From Acetobacter orientalis (GTDB taxonomy: Bacteria; Pseudomonadota; Alphaproteobacteria; Acetobacterales; Acetobacteraceae), in NCBI RefSeq assembly GCF_000963965.1, contig NZ_BAMX01000017.1, forward strand, positions 95,375 through 159,374: DNA of 64,000 nucleotides. Reading direction: 5' to 3'. The notes beneath the pieces were generated by a model, which saw nothing but the letters and a program-made list of their open reading frames with translations, was not told where the DNA came from and searched no databases. The translations under genes and the position numbers were made by a program. Positions 17,978-25,903 of the stretch are shown here, in pieces (position 1 is the stretch's first letter; each line of letters starts with the position of its first letter).

Positions 17978-17993
17978 TTAACTTTCTCTTAGC
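17978..17993 (+). promoter_or_regulatory. Candidate CtrA-type box upstream of flagellin
   Basis: TTAACTTTCTCTTAGC fits TTAA-N7-TTAAC at 8 of 9 fixed positions with the exact seven-base gap, about 70 bp before the flagellin start. It shares TTAACTTT with the site before flgK. An inferred site for the CtrA/FtcR-like regulator encoded at 24598, or for chromosomal CtrA. Confidence 0.45.
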
Positions 17994-18019
17994 CGTTGGC
18001 GCGTTTAGTAAGCCCTGCA

Positions 18020-18034
18020 AGGAGCGCTGCTCCT
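18020..18034 (+). promoter_or_regulatory. Hairpin with buried SD-like sequence in flagellin leader
   Basis: AGGAGC-GCT-GCTCCT is a perfect six-pair stem with a three-base loop, 29 bases before the flagellin ATG. Its left arm contains AGGAG, a ribosome-site look-alike, separate from the true site GTGGAG at 18049-18053. In Caulobacter, FlbT and FlaF control flagellin translation through the leader, so this hairpin is a candidate target. That link is inference. Confidence 0.4.
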
Positions 18035-18062
18035 ACAGAATTTAAAAGTGGAGATAAGACCA

Positions 18063-19007
18063 ATGAGTCTTTCAATTAACACCAACACCTCTTCAATGGT
18101 TGCTCTGGAAACTCTGAACGCAACCCAGACCGCTCTGAGCGCCACCGAAAACGCTGTCTCCACCGGCAAAAAAGTTGCCACCGCTGAAGATAGCCCAGCA
18201 ACTTTTGGTATTGCTGCTCAAATGCAAGGCAACATCGCTGGCCAATCAGCCGTTAACGATGGTCTGACTTTTGCAGCTAAAGTTGTAAGCAACGCTGACT
18301 CCGCTGCAAACAACATCCTTAGCGTGCTTAATAATATCCAGCAGGCCGTCACGTCTCTTGGCAACAACTCCAGCAGCAGCACATCAGTTTCTCAGATCAA
18401 TGACGAGCTTAAAGGCTTTTTTGATCAGATCGACTCTATTGCAGGTGGCGCGACCATCAATGGCGTAAACTTACTTACAGGCGCAGGCTCCGCTGCCAAC
18501 ACGACAACATACGCTGGTCTAAGTGCAAGCGGCACAAGCATGGTTTATGTTACCGGTCTTGCTGGCCAAACTTCCACCCTAAACGGTTTTGGAAGTATGG
18601 ACAACCTTAGTACACAGTCAAAAACAACAGCGAAAACGGGCACTACATTCTCTGAAATGCTCGGTATCGCTGCAACAACCTTTATTTCAGCTGACGGTAC
18701 ACAATCTAGTATTAGCCCAACCATGACTTTGGCCAGCATGATCAGCGATGTTCAGACAGCCATTCAGGATGTAACACGTTTCACCTCAAAACTTGGCGCC
18801 AGCGCAAAAACTATTGCTAGCTTGTCCTCTTTCGGTTCAACACTGTCCGACAACCTGACCGCTGGCGTTGGCGCCCTGACGGATGCCGATATGTCTGCTG
18901 AAAGCGCAAAACTGACATCTCTGCAGACCAAACAGTCTCTGGCAATTAAATCTCTGACCATTGCTAACGGCCAGTCTCAGAACATTCTGTCTCTGTTCCA
19001 AGGTTAA
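18063..19007 (+). CDS. Flagellin
   Basis: The filament subunit, 314 residues from ATG 18063, which has GTGGAG nine bases upstream and gives the standard flagellin N terminus (MSLSINTNTSSMVALETLN). An upstream in-frame ATG at 18048 overlaps that ribosome site and is rejected. The D0/D1 coiled coils are clear at both ends (TGKKVATAEDSPATFGIAAQMQ; LTSLQTKQSLAIKSLTIANGQSQNILSLF), with a short Ser/Thr-rich middle, so it is a short alphaproteobacterial flagellin without a large variable domain. Ser/Thr-rich residues are possible glycosylation targets of the transferase at 12055. It is monocistronic: terminators lie on both sides. Confidence 0.97.
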   Translation: MSLSINTNTSSMVALETLNATQTALSATENAVSTGKKVATAEDSPATFGIAAQMQGNIAGQSAVNDGLTFAAKVVSNADSAANNILSVLNNIQQAVTSLGNNSSSSTSVSQINDELKGFFDQIDSIAGGATINGVNLLTGAGSAANTTTYAGLSASGTSMVYVTGLAGQTSTLNGFGSMDNLSTQSKTTAKTGTTFSEMLGIAATTFISADGTQSSISPTMTLASMISDVQTAIQDVTRFTSKLGASAKTIASLSSFGSTLSDNLTAGVGALTDADMSAESAKLTSLQTKQSLAIKSLTIANGQSQNILSLFQG

Positions 19008-19031
19008 TTAGCTAAATATATTTAGCTAATT
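19006..19031. repeat. 26-bp perfect palindrome overlapping flagellin stop
   Basis: An uninterrupted A/T-rich palindrome with centre ATAT (arms AATTAGCTAAATA and its complement) begins on the last two bases of the flagellin stop codon. It can fold into a hairpin at the very 3' end of the reading frame, six bases before the intrinsic terminator. It could stabilise the abundant mRNA or act as a protein-binding site. Confidence 0.8.
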
Positions 19032-19037
19032 GTGTAG

Positions 19038-19070
19038 AGCTCCCCTTGCTTCATTCAAGGGGAGCTTTTT
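19038..19070 (+). terminator. Intrinsic terminator after flagellin
   Basis: AGCTCCCCTTG and CAAGGGGAGCT form an 11-bp G/C-rich stem with a seven-base loop, followed by TTTTT. A textbook intrinsic terminator for the flagellin transcript. Confidence 0.93.
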
Positions 19071-19405
19071 GTTTTAGTGCCTTCAAACTATCTTGTAGCC
19101 TTAGATAAAAGTTATAAATTTATCTGGCACATAAAAGAAAAATTCCGCAAAGTCTTCTATTCTTGCAATTACAAATCATAGAATTAGAGGCTTCAGCATC
19201 GGTTAATAAAATAGCTTTTATCGAGCATATAAAAAAATCGATAGAAATTATATAATTCACTAGAGAAATATGATTACAAACATATTGTTTGCGGAATCAA
19301 TATTATCGCATTCCACAAAAATGATAAAATTTACGACCTATCTGCCTAAATCTAGTTTTTTCTATACCTATTTAATAGTTACCCAAATCAAAAAATACAG
19401 GCAAT
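19071..19405. other. A/T-rich non-coding stretch between convergent flagellin and flgC
   Basis: About 335 bp, strongly A/T-rich, with no credible reading frame, RNA gene or terminator for flgC that I can see. It separates the flagellin terminator from the 3' end of the flgB-flgC operon on the other strand. The base composition is well below that of neighbours and could reflect a degraded or structural spacer. Confidence 0.5.
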
Positions 19406-19813
19406 CTACTTCATCAAATTAATTGTCCGCGTCATCATGGAGCGGGTAATTTGCATTGTGTTTAAATTGGCATCGTAAGAGTGCTGTGCCTCATGCGTGT
19501 CCATAATTTCTACCATAGAGTTCACGTTGGGCATTTTTACATACCCTTTAGCATCTGCTGCCGGGTTGGATGGGTCATAGCGGGTTTCAAACTGGCTATG
19601 ATCTTGCCCTATCTCCTTTACTTTTACGCCTGCAACGCCAGTTGTGCGGTCTAGAGCTTCTTTAAAAGTAATAGTCTTGCGGCGGTATGGGTCAGCATCA
19701 GGGGTAGAGCCCGTTGTTTCTTTATTCGCAAGGTTTTCAGCTGCCACACGCAGGCGCTGTGCTTGCGCTTCCATTCCCGCTGCGGAAACACCGATGGTAT
19801 TTGTAAAATCCAT
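19406..19813 (-). CDS. flgC: Flagellar rod protein FlgC
   Basis: FlgC is a proximal rod subunit. The 135-residue product has the rod N terminus (GVSAAGMEAQAQRLRVAAENLANKET), a central DPYRRKTITF and the C-terminal KMPNVNSMVEIMDTHEAQHSYDANLNTMQITRSMM that marks FlgC. It follows flgB by 15 bp on the minus strand. The usual third member, fliE, is 6 kb away on the other strand beside fliQ. Confidence 0.97.
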   Translation of the reverse strand: MDFTNTIGVSAAGMEAQAQRLRVAAENLANKETTGSTPDADPYRRKTITFKEALDRTTGVAGVKVKEIGQDHSQFETRYDPSNPAADAKGYVKMPNVNSMVEIMDTHEAQHSYDANLNTMQITRSMMTRTINLMK

Positions 19814-19828
19814 AACTCTACGCTGCCT

Positions 19829-20242
19829 TTAAGAACCGCTGCCTAGTACGGTGGAAATCATGCTGGTATAGCGGCTATAAAGCGTGGTAGCCAAGCGTTG
19901 CTGGTCATTTGTATCAGCCACTTTTTCAAGCTGGTCTTCCAACTTTACTTCATTCCCAGAAATAGAAATATTGCCGCCTGTTGCCGCAGCGTGCGCAGTA
20001 CCATTGTTACCAGACAAATGCCCGGGTTCTGTTTGCGCAAGGGTAACAGCCATTTGGTTTTGCAATACCCCCTGAAAAGGGGAGACATCTTTTGCCACAT
20101 AACCGGGGGTGTCCGCATTCGCTACATTGCCCGCCAAAACAGACTGCCGCTTTTCCAGCCATGTTAGCCGGCGCTCAGCCAACCCAAGCAGGTCTGTGCC
20201 GTTAGAACTCGACATTGCGTGAGATGACAAGGCTTCCAACAT
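19829..20242 (-). CDS. flgB: Flagellar rod protein FlgB
   Basis: FlgB is the most proximal rod protein. The 137-residue product carries LAERRLTWLEKRQSVLAGNVANADTPGYVAKDVSPFQ, the family N terminus, and a C-terminal helix (VKLEDQLEKVADTNDQQRLATTLYSRYTSMIST). AAAGGG lies about nine bases before ATG 20242; an internal ATG at 20215 is possible. It starts the flgB-flgC operon. The intergenic region to the next plus-strand gene (20243-20483) must hold its promoter, but I see no clear motif. Confidence 0.96.
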   Translation of the reverse strand: MLEALSSHAMSSSNGTDLLGLAERRLTWLEKRQSVLAGNVANADTPGYVAKDVSPFQGVLQNQMAVTLAQTEPGHLSGNNGTAHAAATGGNISISGNEVKLEDQLEKVADTNDQQRLATTLYSRYTSMISTVLGSGS

Positions 20243-20483
20243 TCACTGCGGCCCTTTGCTACTATGGTCTGCGAGGCGTTGGTAAGCTTGTTGCAAGCGG
20301 CCAACCTCCCAAAACTGTGACTACTTTGGCTGATAACTCTTCCTCAACACATAACACAAGGAATTTTTCGGGTTTTCTTATATCCAGCATGACAGACGCT
20401 TACCGCACAGCTATGGTTTGCGCTCACAATTTTATCTTGGCATTAACCGCAAACATGCGGCGTTAGGATGCAGTACCCTATAA

Positions 20484-20690
20484 ATGAGCGACCGAATTCT
20501 TCTTACCGCTGCCACAACCGTTATTCTTGTCTGGAGCCTGCTTGCACAAAATGCACACGCTACCTTTGCAGCTATCGGTGTAGCGCTCTGGTTCCCGGCC
20601 GGCCTCTGTGCTTTCTTATACGGCTTTGTTACGCTGGCTACCTGTTATTGGCGGCATGCACCCCTTCCCTACCGATCTCCCTACTATTGA
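20484..20690 (+). CDS. Small two-helix membrane protein, function unknown
   Basis: 68 residues with two hydrophobic segments (ILLTAATTVILVWSLLA and IGVALWFPAGLCAFLYGFVTLATC). It overlaps the start of the next, peptidase-like gene by about 35 bases, an arrangement typical of translational coupling. I cannot match it to a family. Its hydrophobic pattern argues for a real membrane peptide, but a chance frame cannot be excluded, and no strong ribosome site precedes the ATG. Confidence 0.4.
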   Translation: MSDRILLTAATTVILVWSLLAQNAHATFAAIGVALWFPAGLCAFLYGFVTLATCYWRHAPLPYRSPYY

Positions 20691-21279
20691 AAGGCGGCGC
20701 ATACTCGCATTGTGTCTTCTTATTGCCTCTTTTTCTATTACGTTGCTTATTTTTACCCCTGCGCCGCAAGCAATTGGGCAAATTGTAGCCCTCAATTTTG
20801 CCTGCCTTCTTGCCTTATTTGATTGGAAAGAGAACTGGCTACCCAGCTATATTCTTTTCCCAATGTTCTTGGCCGCTCTTATTTTTGGTATTTTTCTGGG
20901 TTCAAGCCAAACTGTTATTCTGGGCGCAGCCATTGCGTGGCTTATTACAGCCGCAGGGCTTGTATGCCTCTCCATTACATTAAGACGCAATTTTGTATCT
21001 GGAGATTATATGGCACTTGTGGGCGCTTGCGGTGCCAGCGTAGGGCTTGGCAGCGTCTGGACTTTTCTTCTCACAGGAGCATTTCTGTTGTGGGTAGGAA
21101 GCATGTTTCGCCGTTATACACGCGCTGCCTCCCACCATTTACCCTTCACTAATACATGCGTGCTGGCCTTGGCTTTTACATTCCTCTTTCAACACTTACC
21201 TAACCTGACCAATGCTTTCCCAGAACTCACGCAACAGATTGCGCAAAAAGTCAGGTCTTCTTCTCTCTCTGAGCATTAA
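20656..21279 (+). CDS. Prepilin peptidase-like (A24 type) membrane protein, degenerate
   Basis: About 207 residues from ATG 20656 (ATG-like start at 20608 gives 223). It has about six membrane helices. Two segments recall A24 prepilin peptidases: LALFDWKENWLPSYILFPMFL matches the first Asp motif (D...LP..L), and FVSGDYMALVGACGASVG resembles the second (GxGDxKL), with one Gly missing. Such enzymes process type IV or Tad pilins; no pilus gene is nearby, so the protein may be a lone relative such as CpaA/TadV. It is convergent with the TPR gene, six bases apart. Confidence 0.6.
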   Translation: MHPFPTDLPTIERRRILALCLLIASFSITLLIFTPAPQAIGQIVALNFACLLALFDWKENWLPSYILFPMFLAALIFGIFLGSSQTVILGAAIAWLITAAGLVCLSITLRRNFVSGDYMALVGACGASVGLGSVWTFLLTGAFLLWVGSMFRRYTRAASHHLPFTNTCVLALAFTFLFQHLPNLTNAFPELTQQIAQKVRSSSLSEH

Positions 21280-21285
21280 AGCGTT

Positions 21286-23934
21286 TTACGGCTCTACTTT
21301 AGCCGCACTCTCTTGCGCCGTCAGCAAACCAAAAACACGCCCAGTATCTCCATCAAGAGACCGGCTGCCAATGCGGGCCAACAACCAGCTTAACGTTTCT
21401 TTATCCCCAGCTTGAGACGCATCAGAGGCAATGCGCAAAGCCAAGAATTGCTGCGCGGGAGTTAAGACCCCTTTGGGGGGAAGATCTGTTTCCGCCATGC
21501 GCCGCAAATCTGCTACAGCCGCCGCCCACTCGCCTTTATTTTCATGAATATGCGCACTCATATCCAACGAGACCGCTGCTTGGTCTGCCCCAAGAAGGCC
21601 CAGCGCTGTTGTCTGATCTCCACTCTCAAGCGCCACCCTGGCCTGTATGTGGTGCCTCGCAGCTCTTACATCATCAGACAGAGCGGGATCATCTGTACGC
21701 GTAAGGATATTAGCCGCCAATGCCGGCTGTTTCTGGTCTAAGTACGCCGTAGCCAGAGCGTTCCCCGCCAAAGCGCGTAAATCTGGCTTATCAAACATCG
21801 GAATCGCATCAGAAAACGCCTGCTGCGCTTGGTCTGGCAGGTCAAGCGACATCAGCAATTTGCCATAGGCCAAAACAACTTCTGCTTTTTGCGGTCCAGT
21901 CGGTAGTTCCGCCATATGCGCGCGCAGCATTGCGGCATCATGCAGCAGGGCATCATGGTTGCTCTCACCCGTTGAATCGCGCGCAATATTCAACAAAATC
22001 TGGGAGAGCATAGACGACATAACCGTATCCATGCCTTTAGGGGCGTAAGCTTTGGCTTGGGCAAGTGCCGTAAGGGCATCGCTCCATTTACGGGCACGAA
22101 TATACGCATCAGCTTGCAACAAGCGCAGCATAGCCTCACGCCCAGCTAGGCGCGCATCAAGCAAAAGGCTTTCAAATTTATCTGCAGCTTTCTCAGGTGT
22201 AATTTTTCCATCAGAAAGCTGAAGAGCCGTTGTCTGCTCAAGCGCTTTTTCAGCAATAACCGGGTCACGGTTGGTTTCAAGTTTTTGGAAAGTATCAATG
22301 GCCTCTTTACGCTTGCCAGTACGGAGCGCTTTAAAAGCCTTGGCTAAATCATACACTGGTTCGGCTGGCAAACCGTCTAACGCCGCCATATCTTGCGGGG
22401 TGCCATAGCGGCCAATATGCTCAGCCGCAAAGGGCAATAACACCGCACGAATATTAGAGGGGTAGCTCTCTATGCGTTTAAAATCGAGCGCAAGCGTGTG
22501 TGCTGCATCAGCATTTTGGCCCCCAATAGAGGCATCATAAAGGCCGCGCCAAAGCTGCGTTGCACGCCGCTCGGCCTCTGGCCATGGCTCATCCAGCAAA
22601 GAAGCCCCATCCATATTGCCACACAGCAATTCTGCTGCTGCCAGCAAAAAGCGCACATCAGGCCGAGCAGATTCTTCGGGGTCATCTTGTAACGCAACGG
22701 TCAAGATTGCGCGGGCCTGCAATGCATCACCGTTGCTAAAAGCCGCACGAGCTGCGTCTAACCTACGCGCAAACCTATCGGCAGGGCTGGAATCTGCTGC
22801 CGCTAACTGAGCCGCCTGAAACCGTTTTTCCATAGCAAGGTCAGAAAGGTTATTCAGACCCAACCATTCTGAATCGACATCGTTTGCGTAAATAGCAACG
22901 CCTTCATCCAATAAAGGCTTGCCTTCACGCATAAGCAATGCCCCTCGTGCCGTTGCTTTCATCGTGATGTCTGGGGCATTGGGAGAGACGACAACCCCCT
23001 CAACCGAGGGCCAAACATCATACCCCTGCCCTTTGCGGAAAGACAGAACACCACCATCATCAAAAGCTGATGTGCCTACTAGCAGCTTCTGGCCCGAAAC
23101 CGGGTCTTTAATGGCAAGCACACGCCCCGGCTTACGCATGGGGTACAGTACACCGGCATCATCGGTCTGCGGTATTAAAATACGGCGGTTACCGTAAGCA
23201 TTGCCGGGCGGGGGTTTATCGCCCAACACCCAACCCTCTGCTTGTTGCGACAAGTATAAGTTACGCGTGTCTGGCAAATAGACCTGGATAAGCGTGGCAT
23301 CTGGCAGCGTATCAACTGTTAAGGTTGAAAACAGACCATCACCACGCAATGCGCTTGTATCAAGGGGCTCTACGTTATCAACAACAATTAAAAACCTGTT
23401 ACCACTGCGAAAAGCAGCCAACCCTACCCGCGCAGAAATAGGAATAAGAACGCGGCTTACAGAAACCGGTGTTTGTGGTGCCACACTGGCAGCGGCTGCC
23501 ACCTGCTCAGCCGTAAGTGGTTGTAGTGGTACGCCCGGGGCCAGTTTACCCGCTCCAGCCTTCGCACTCGGCGCAACAGGCGGTGGCGGGGCGGGCGGGC
23601 GGTCAAGCACTGTAGCCTGCCACGACCCCGGCAACCCGTGAATAACCACGTTGCCATCTTTCCCTATGTCCAGCGGGTCTGCCTTGACCTGTGTATCTGC
23701 TGGCAACGGCTTGCCGTCGGCGGCCGCCTGCCCCTCTGTTCCATCTTGGGCTGGGGTTTTCTTGTGCTTATGCTTATTTTTATGTTTTTTGTGGTGCTTG
23801 GGCTTATCTGGCTGAGTTGTTGCGGCCCCATCGGCAGGAGGCTCTGCCATAACTGGCGTTATAGCCGTGCATGCAAGAAGAAACGCGAACGGCAAAACCA
23901 AACGGTGCGCGCGAAAAAGAGAACTGAAATGCAC
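21286..23934 (-). CDS. Large exported TPR-rich protein in flagellar locus
   Basis: 882 residues with a Sec signal peptide (cleavage near TPVMAEPP), a strongly basic His/Lys stretch (KPKHHKKHKNKHKHKK, residues about 44-60), a Pro-rich linker, a beta-rich middle (about residues 150-370), and a C-terminal half of about 480 residues with many TPR-like helix pairs (ALQARAILTVALQDDPEE, AYIRARKWSDALTALAQAKAYAP, DQAQQAFSDAIPM, LATAYLDQKQPALAANIL). It is likely periplasmic, acting as an assembly scaffold. Similar large TPR proteins occur beside flagellar genes in other Rhodospirillales. It is transcribed alone; the gene upstream is separated by a terminator. Confidence 0.75.
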   Translation of the reverse strand: MHFSSLFRAHRLVLPFAFLLACTAITPVMAEPPADGAATTQPDKPKHHKKHKNKHKHKKTPAQDGTEGQAAADGKPLPADTQVKADPLDIGKDGNVVIHGLPGSWQATVLDRPPAPPPPVAPSAKAGAGKLAPGVPLQPLTAEQVAAAASVAPQTPVSVSRVLIPISARVGLAAFRSGNRFLIVVDNVEPLDTSALRGDGLFSTLTVDTLPDATLIQVYLPDTRNLYLSQQAEGWVLGDKPPPGNAYGNRRILIPQTDDAGVLYPMRKPGRVLAIKDPVSGQKLLVGTSAFDDGGVLSFRKGQGYDVWPSVEGVVVSPNAPDITMKATARGALLMREGKPLLDEGVAIYANDVDSEWLGLNNLSDLAMEKRFQAAQLAAADSSPADRFARRLDAARAAFSNGDALQARAILTVALQDDPEESARPDVRFLLAAAELLCGNMDGASLLDEPWPEAERRATQLWRGLYDASIGGQNADAAHTLALDFKRIESYPSNIRAVLLPFAAEHIGRYGTPQDMAALDGLPAEPVYDLAKAFKALRTGKRKEAIDTFQKLETNRDPVIAEKALEQTTALQLSDGKITPEKAADKFESLLLDARLAGREAMLRLLQADAYIRARKWSDALTALAQAKAYAPKGMDTVMSSMLSQILLNIARDSTGESNHDALLHDAAMLRAHMAELPTGPQKAEVVLAYGKLLMSLDLPDQAQQAFSDAIPMFDKPDLRALAGNALATAYLDQKQPALAANILTRTDDPALSDDVRAARHHIQARVALESGDQTTALGLLGADQAAVSLDMSAHIHENKGEWAAAVADLRRMAETDLPPKGVLTPAQQFLALRIASDASQAGDKETLSWLLARIGSRSLDGDTGRVFGLLTAQESAAKVEP

Positions 23935-24058
23935 GTATCATCAACCCTGAAAAACAGCACCCTCATCACATGAGGCCCTGCCACACCCTAAAGCCTCACT
24001 CAAACAGTTCCAAACCACACGCAACCCCAAGACGTAAGCCTTGGCCACCTGAAAAACC

Positions 24059-24098
24059 AAAACGCTGCCTGCCAAAACAGGCACCTAGCAGCGTTTTT
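24059..24098. terminator. Bidirectional terminator hairpin
   Basis: AAAACGCTGC pairs perfectly with GCAGCGTTTT across an inner hairpin (TGCC...GGCA). T-runs occur on both sides, so it can act in either direction; on the minus strand it ends the small gene at 24142-24390. Confidence 0.85.
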
Positions 24099-24141
24099 AA
24101 GTTAACAAGGCATAACGTGTCGTTTGGTCAGCCGTTAAAAT

Positions 24142-24390
24142 TTAGGCCAGCAGATTTACCAGACTTGATGTGGCGGAATTCTTTTTCTCGCCATGAGCTG
24201 AAGGCACAATCTGGCCAGACGCATCAAACTGGACAGAAGAAGATGAGCCATCAACACCAGATGAAATAACATTGAAGCCAGATGCGGCAACGTTTTCTGG
24301 CTTAAGCGCACGGTGCACACTACTGCTAAGGTTGGTGGTTGCCACACGCATGCTGGAGGCAAGAGAAGCTGCGGCTGTTGTGTCTGCCAT
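24142..24390 (-). CDS. Small Ser/Ala-rich protein, function unknown
   Basis: 82 residues (MADTTAAASLASSMRVATTN...SSLVNLLA), soluble, with no signal peptide or membrane segment. The start at 24390 is preferred over longer in-frame options that would reach to 24510, because composition changes there and GGTG lies about six bases upstream. A strong terminator 44 bp after the stop supports a real, separately transcribed gene. It lies in the gap between a divergent regulator and the TPR gene. Weak resemblance of the N terminus to flagellar axial proteins is not convincing. Confidence 0.5.
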   Translation of the reverse strand: MADTTAAASLASSMRVATTNLSSSVHRALKPENVAASGFNVISSGVDGSSSSVQFDASGQIVPSAHGEKKNSATSSLVNLLA

Positions 24391-24597
24391 ATTTTTCACC
24401 ATTCCAAGAGACGTAGAAATTATCACACCACTCCGAAAAACAGAGCCAGAATAGTTCCAACACCGCTTCATCGCTGTGCGCAGAGTATGAGATGGCGCGC
24501 ACTTAGCCAAGATTTTTTTTACATTTGCTCTTGCCCTTGGGTTTTAGGGAGTGGCAACAAAGAGCAACAGGCAAACATTTAGCCAAGAAACGGAAGC

Positions 24598-25398
24598 ATG
24601 CGCATACTTTGTATAGGCAGCAATACTGCACACGATCTTGGCCGCCCTTGCACCGCCCTTACCAAAGCCGCAGCCGATGGCACGGTTGCCATTACGCTTT
24701 CCGAGCCAGATGGTGTTGTTGAAACATTACGGCGCTCGCAATATGACCTTGTTGTCATTCAAGCCCCAACACCAGAAACGCGCTTGCTACGCCATATCCG
24801 CAACAGCCGCCTTTCAACACCTATTTGTTTTATCGTAAGCACGACCACCCCACACCAAACAGCAGATGCTTTAGTGCTGGGCGCAGATGAATGCGTACTC
24901 ACCTCGATAGAGCCAGTAGAACTCCTCGCCCGCTTGCGCGCAGTGGTACGCCGCTCAGGAGGGCACGATAGCCAAACTCTGCATATAGGCCGCCTTACGG
25001 TAGATGTTGCCACCCGCCAAGCTTGCGTAGACCAAAAACTAGTGCCACTTACCCCAAAAGAGTACGACCTTGTTGAACTGCTTGCGCTCCGTAAAAACCA
25101 ATTTTTAAACAAAGAAGCCGTACTAGATAGCCTTTATACCGGTGAAGATGAGCCGCATGGCAAGGTCATTGATGTCATGGTCTGCAAAATCCGTAAAAAA
25201 ATGCGGGTTTTTGAGATAAGCGACCCCTTCTTAACCTTATGGCGCACAGGCTACCGCCTTAATGAAGAAGCCTTTACCCCTACCGCAGCAATTATGAACG
25301 CAAGCCAAGGAACCCACGCCTCTCGCGAGAGTAGTATACCTATCCGCTCGGGTATTAATATTATTACCCCCCAGAAAAAGCTGATAGAAACGCTCTAA
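24598..25398 (+). CDS. CtrA/FtcR-family transcription regulator with degenerate receiver
   Basis: A 266-residue OmpR-type regulator. The DNA-binding half (residues about 125-225) closely follows CtrA: LTPKEYDLVELLALRKNQFLNKEAVLDSLYTGEDEPHGKVIDVMVCKIRKKM and a TLWRTGYRL wing. The receiver half is degenerate: the acidic pocket reads GSN, the phosphorylated Asp is Gln (YDLVVIQAPTPE, residue 55), and the conserved KP is absent (TSIEPVEL). So it cannot be phosphorylated in the usual way. FtcR, a related orphan, activates flagellar genes in rhizobia and Brucella. A C-terminal tail of about 40 residues is extra. Position directly before fliE-fliQ-fliR-flhB fits a flagellar master regulator. Confidence 0.88.
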   Translation: MRILCIGSNTAHDLGRPCTALTKAAADGTVAITLSEPDGVVETLRRSQYDLVVIQAPTPETRLLRHIRNSRLSTPICFIVSTTTPHQTADALVLGADECVLTSIEPVELLARLRAVVRRSGGHDSQTLHIGRLTVDVATRQACVDQKLVPLTPKEYDLVELLALRKNQFLNKEAVLDSLYTGEDEPHGKVIDVMVCKIRKKMRVFEISDPFLTLWRTGYRLNEEAFTPTAAIMNASQGTHASRESSIPIRSGINIITPQKKLIETL

Positions 25399-25558
25399 AG
25401 CCTCGCGTTGCTTTTCTGGCACAAACCTCTTGCCCTCATTAAAGGCTAACAAAAAGATACTGGCTTTGTGCGGGCCAATAGAGTTAATAAGAACCTACTT
25501 TCAAGGCTAACCCTTCAGATCTCCTCAGCGCAGGATCTCTGAGGGGGAATGGACAAAG

Positions 25559-25894
25559 ATGATAAACGACATCACCACACGCTCCTTCGATGCGATGAAC
25601 GCTTACCAGCAGTTGCAAAAAACAACGGCTGGCGCAAACAGCCAAGACAGCGCAACTGGAGCCTCATCTGACGCTGTGTCAGATTTCAGCACTGCTCTCG
25701 AAAGTGCTCTGCAAGGTGCTATTGGCACGGGTAAAAAAGCTGAAAAGCAAAGTGCGCTCGGCCTTTCAGGCTCTGGTGATGTCACCAGCATTGCTACGTC
25801 TGTTGAAGAAGCAAAAATTACGCTGCAAACCGTCACCACCATCAGAGACCGTGTTGTGCAGGCGTACCAAGAAGTCATGAAAATGTCGATCTAA
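25559..25894 (+). CDS. fliE: Flagellar hook-basal body adaptor FliE
   Basis: FliE joins the MS ring to the rod and is needed to start rod export. The 111-residue product has FSTALESALQGAI and the family C terminus VEEAKITLQTVTTIRDRVVQAYQEVMKMSI. GGGGGAA lies upstream of the ATG. A short inverted repeat (CCTCAG...CTGAGG) overlaps the leader at about 25517-25538. fliQ follows after nine bases, an unusual coupling since fliE normally sits with flgB-flgC. Confidence 0.95.
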   Translation: MINDITTRSFDAMNAYQQLQKTTAGANSQDSATGASSDAVSDFSTALESALQGAIGTGKKAEKQSALGLSGSGDVTSIATSVEEAKITLQTVTTIRDRVVQAYQEVMKMSI

Positions 25895-25903
25895 GTCGGC
25901 CCC

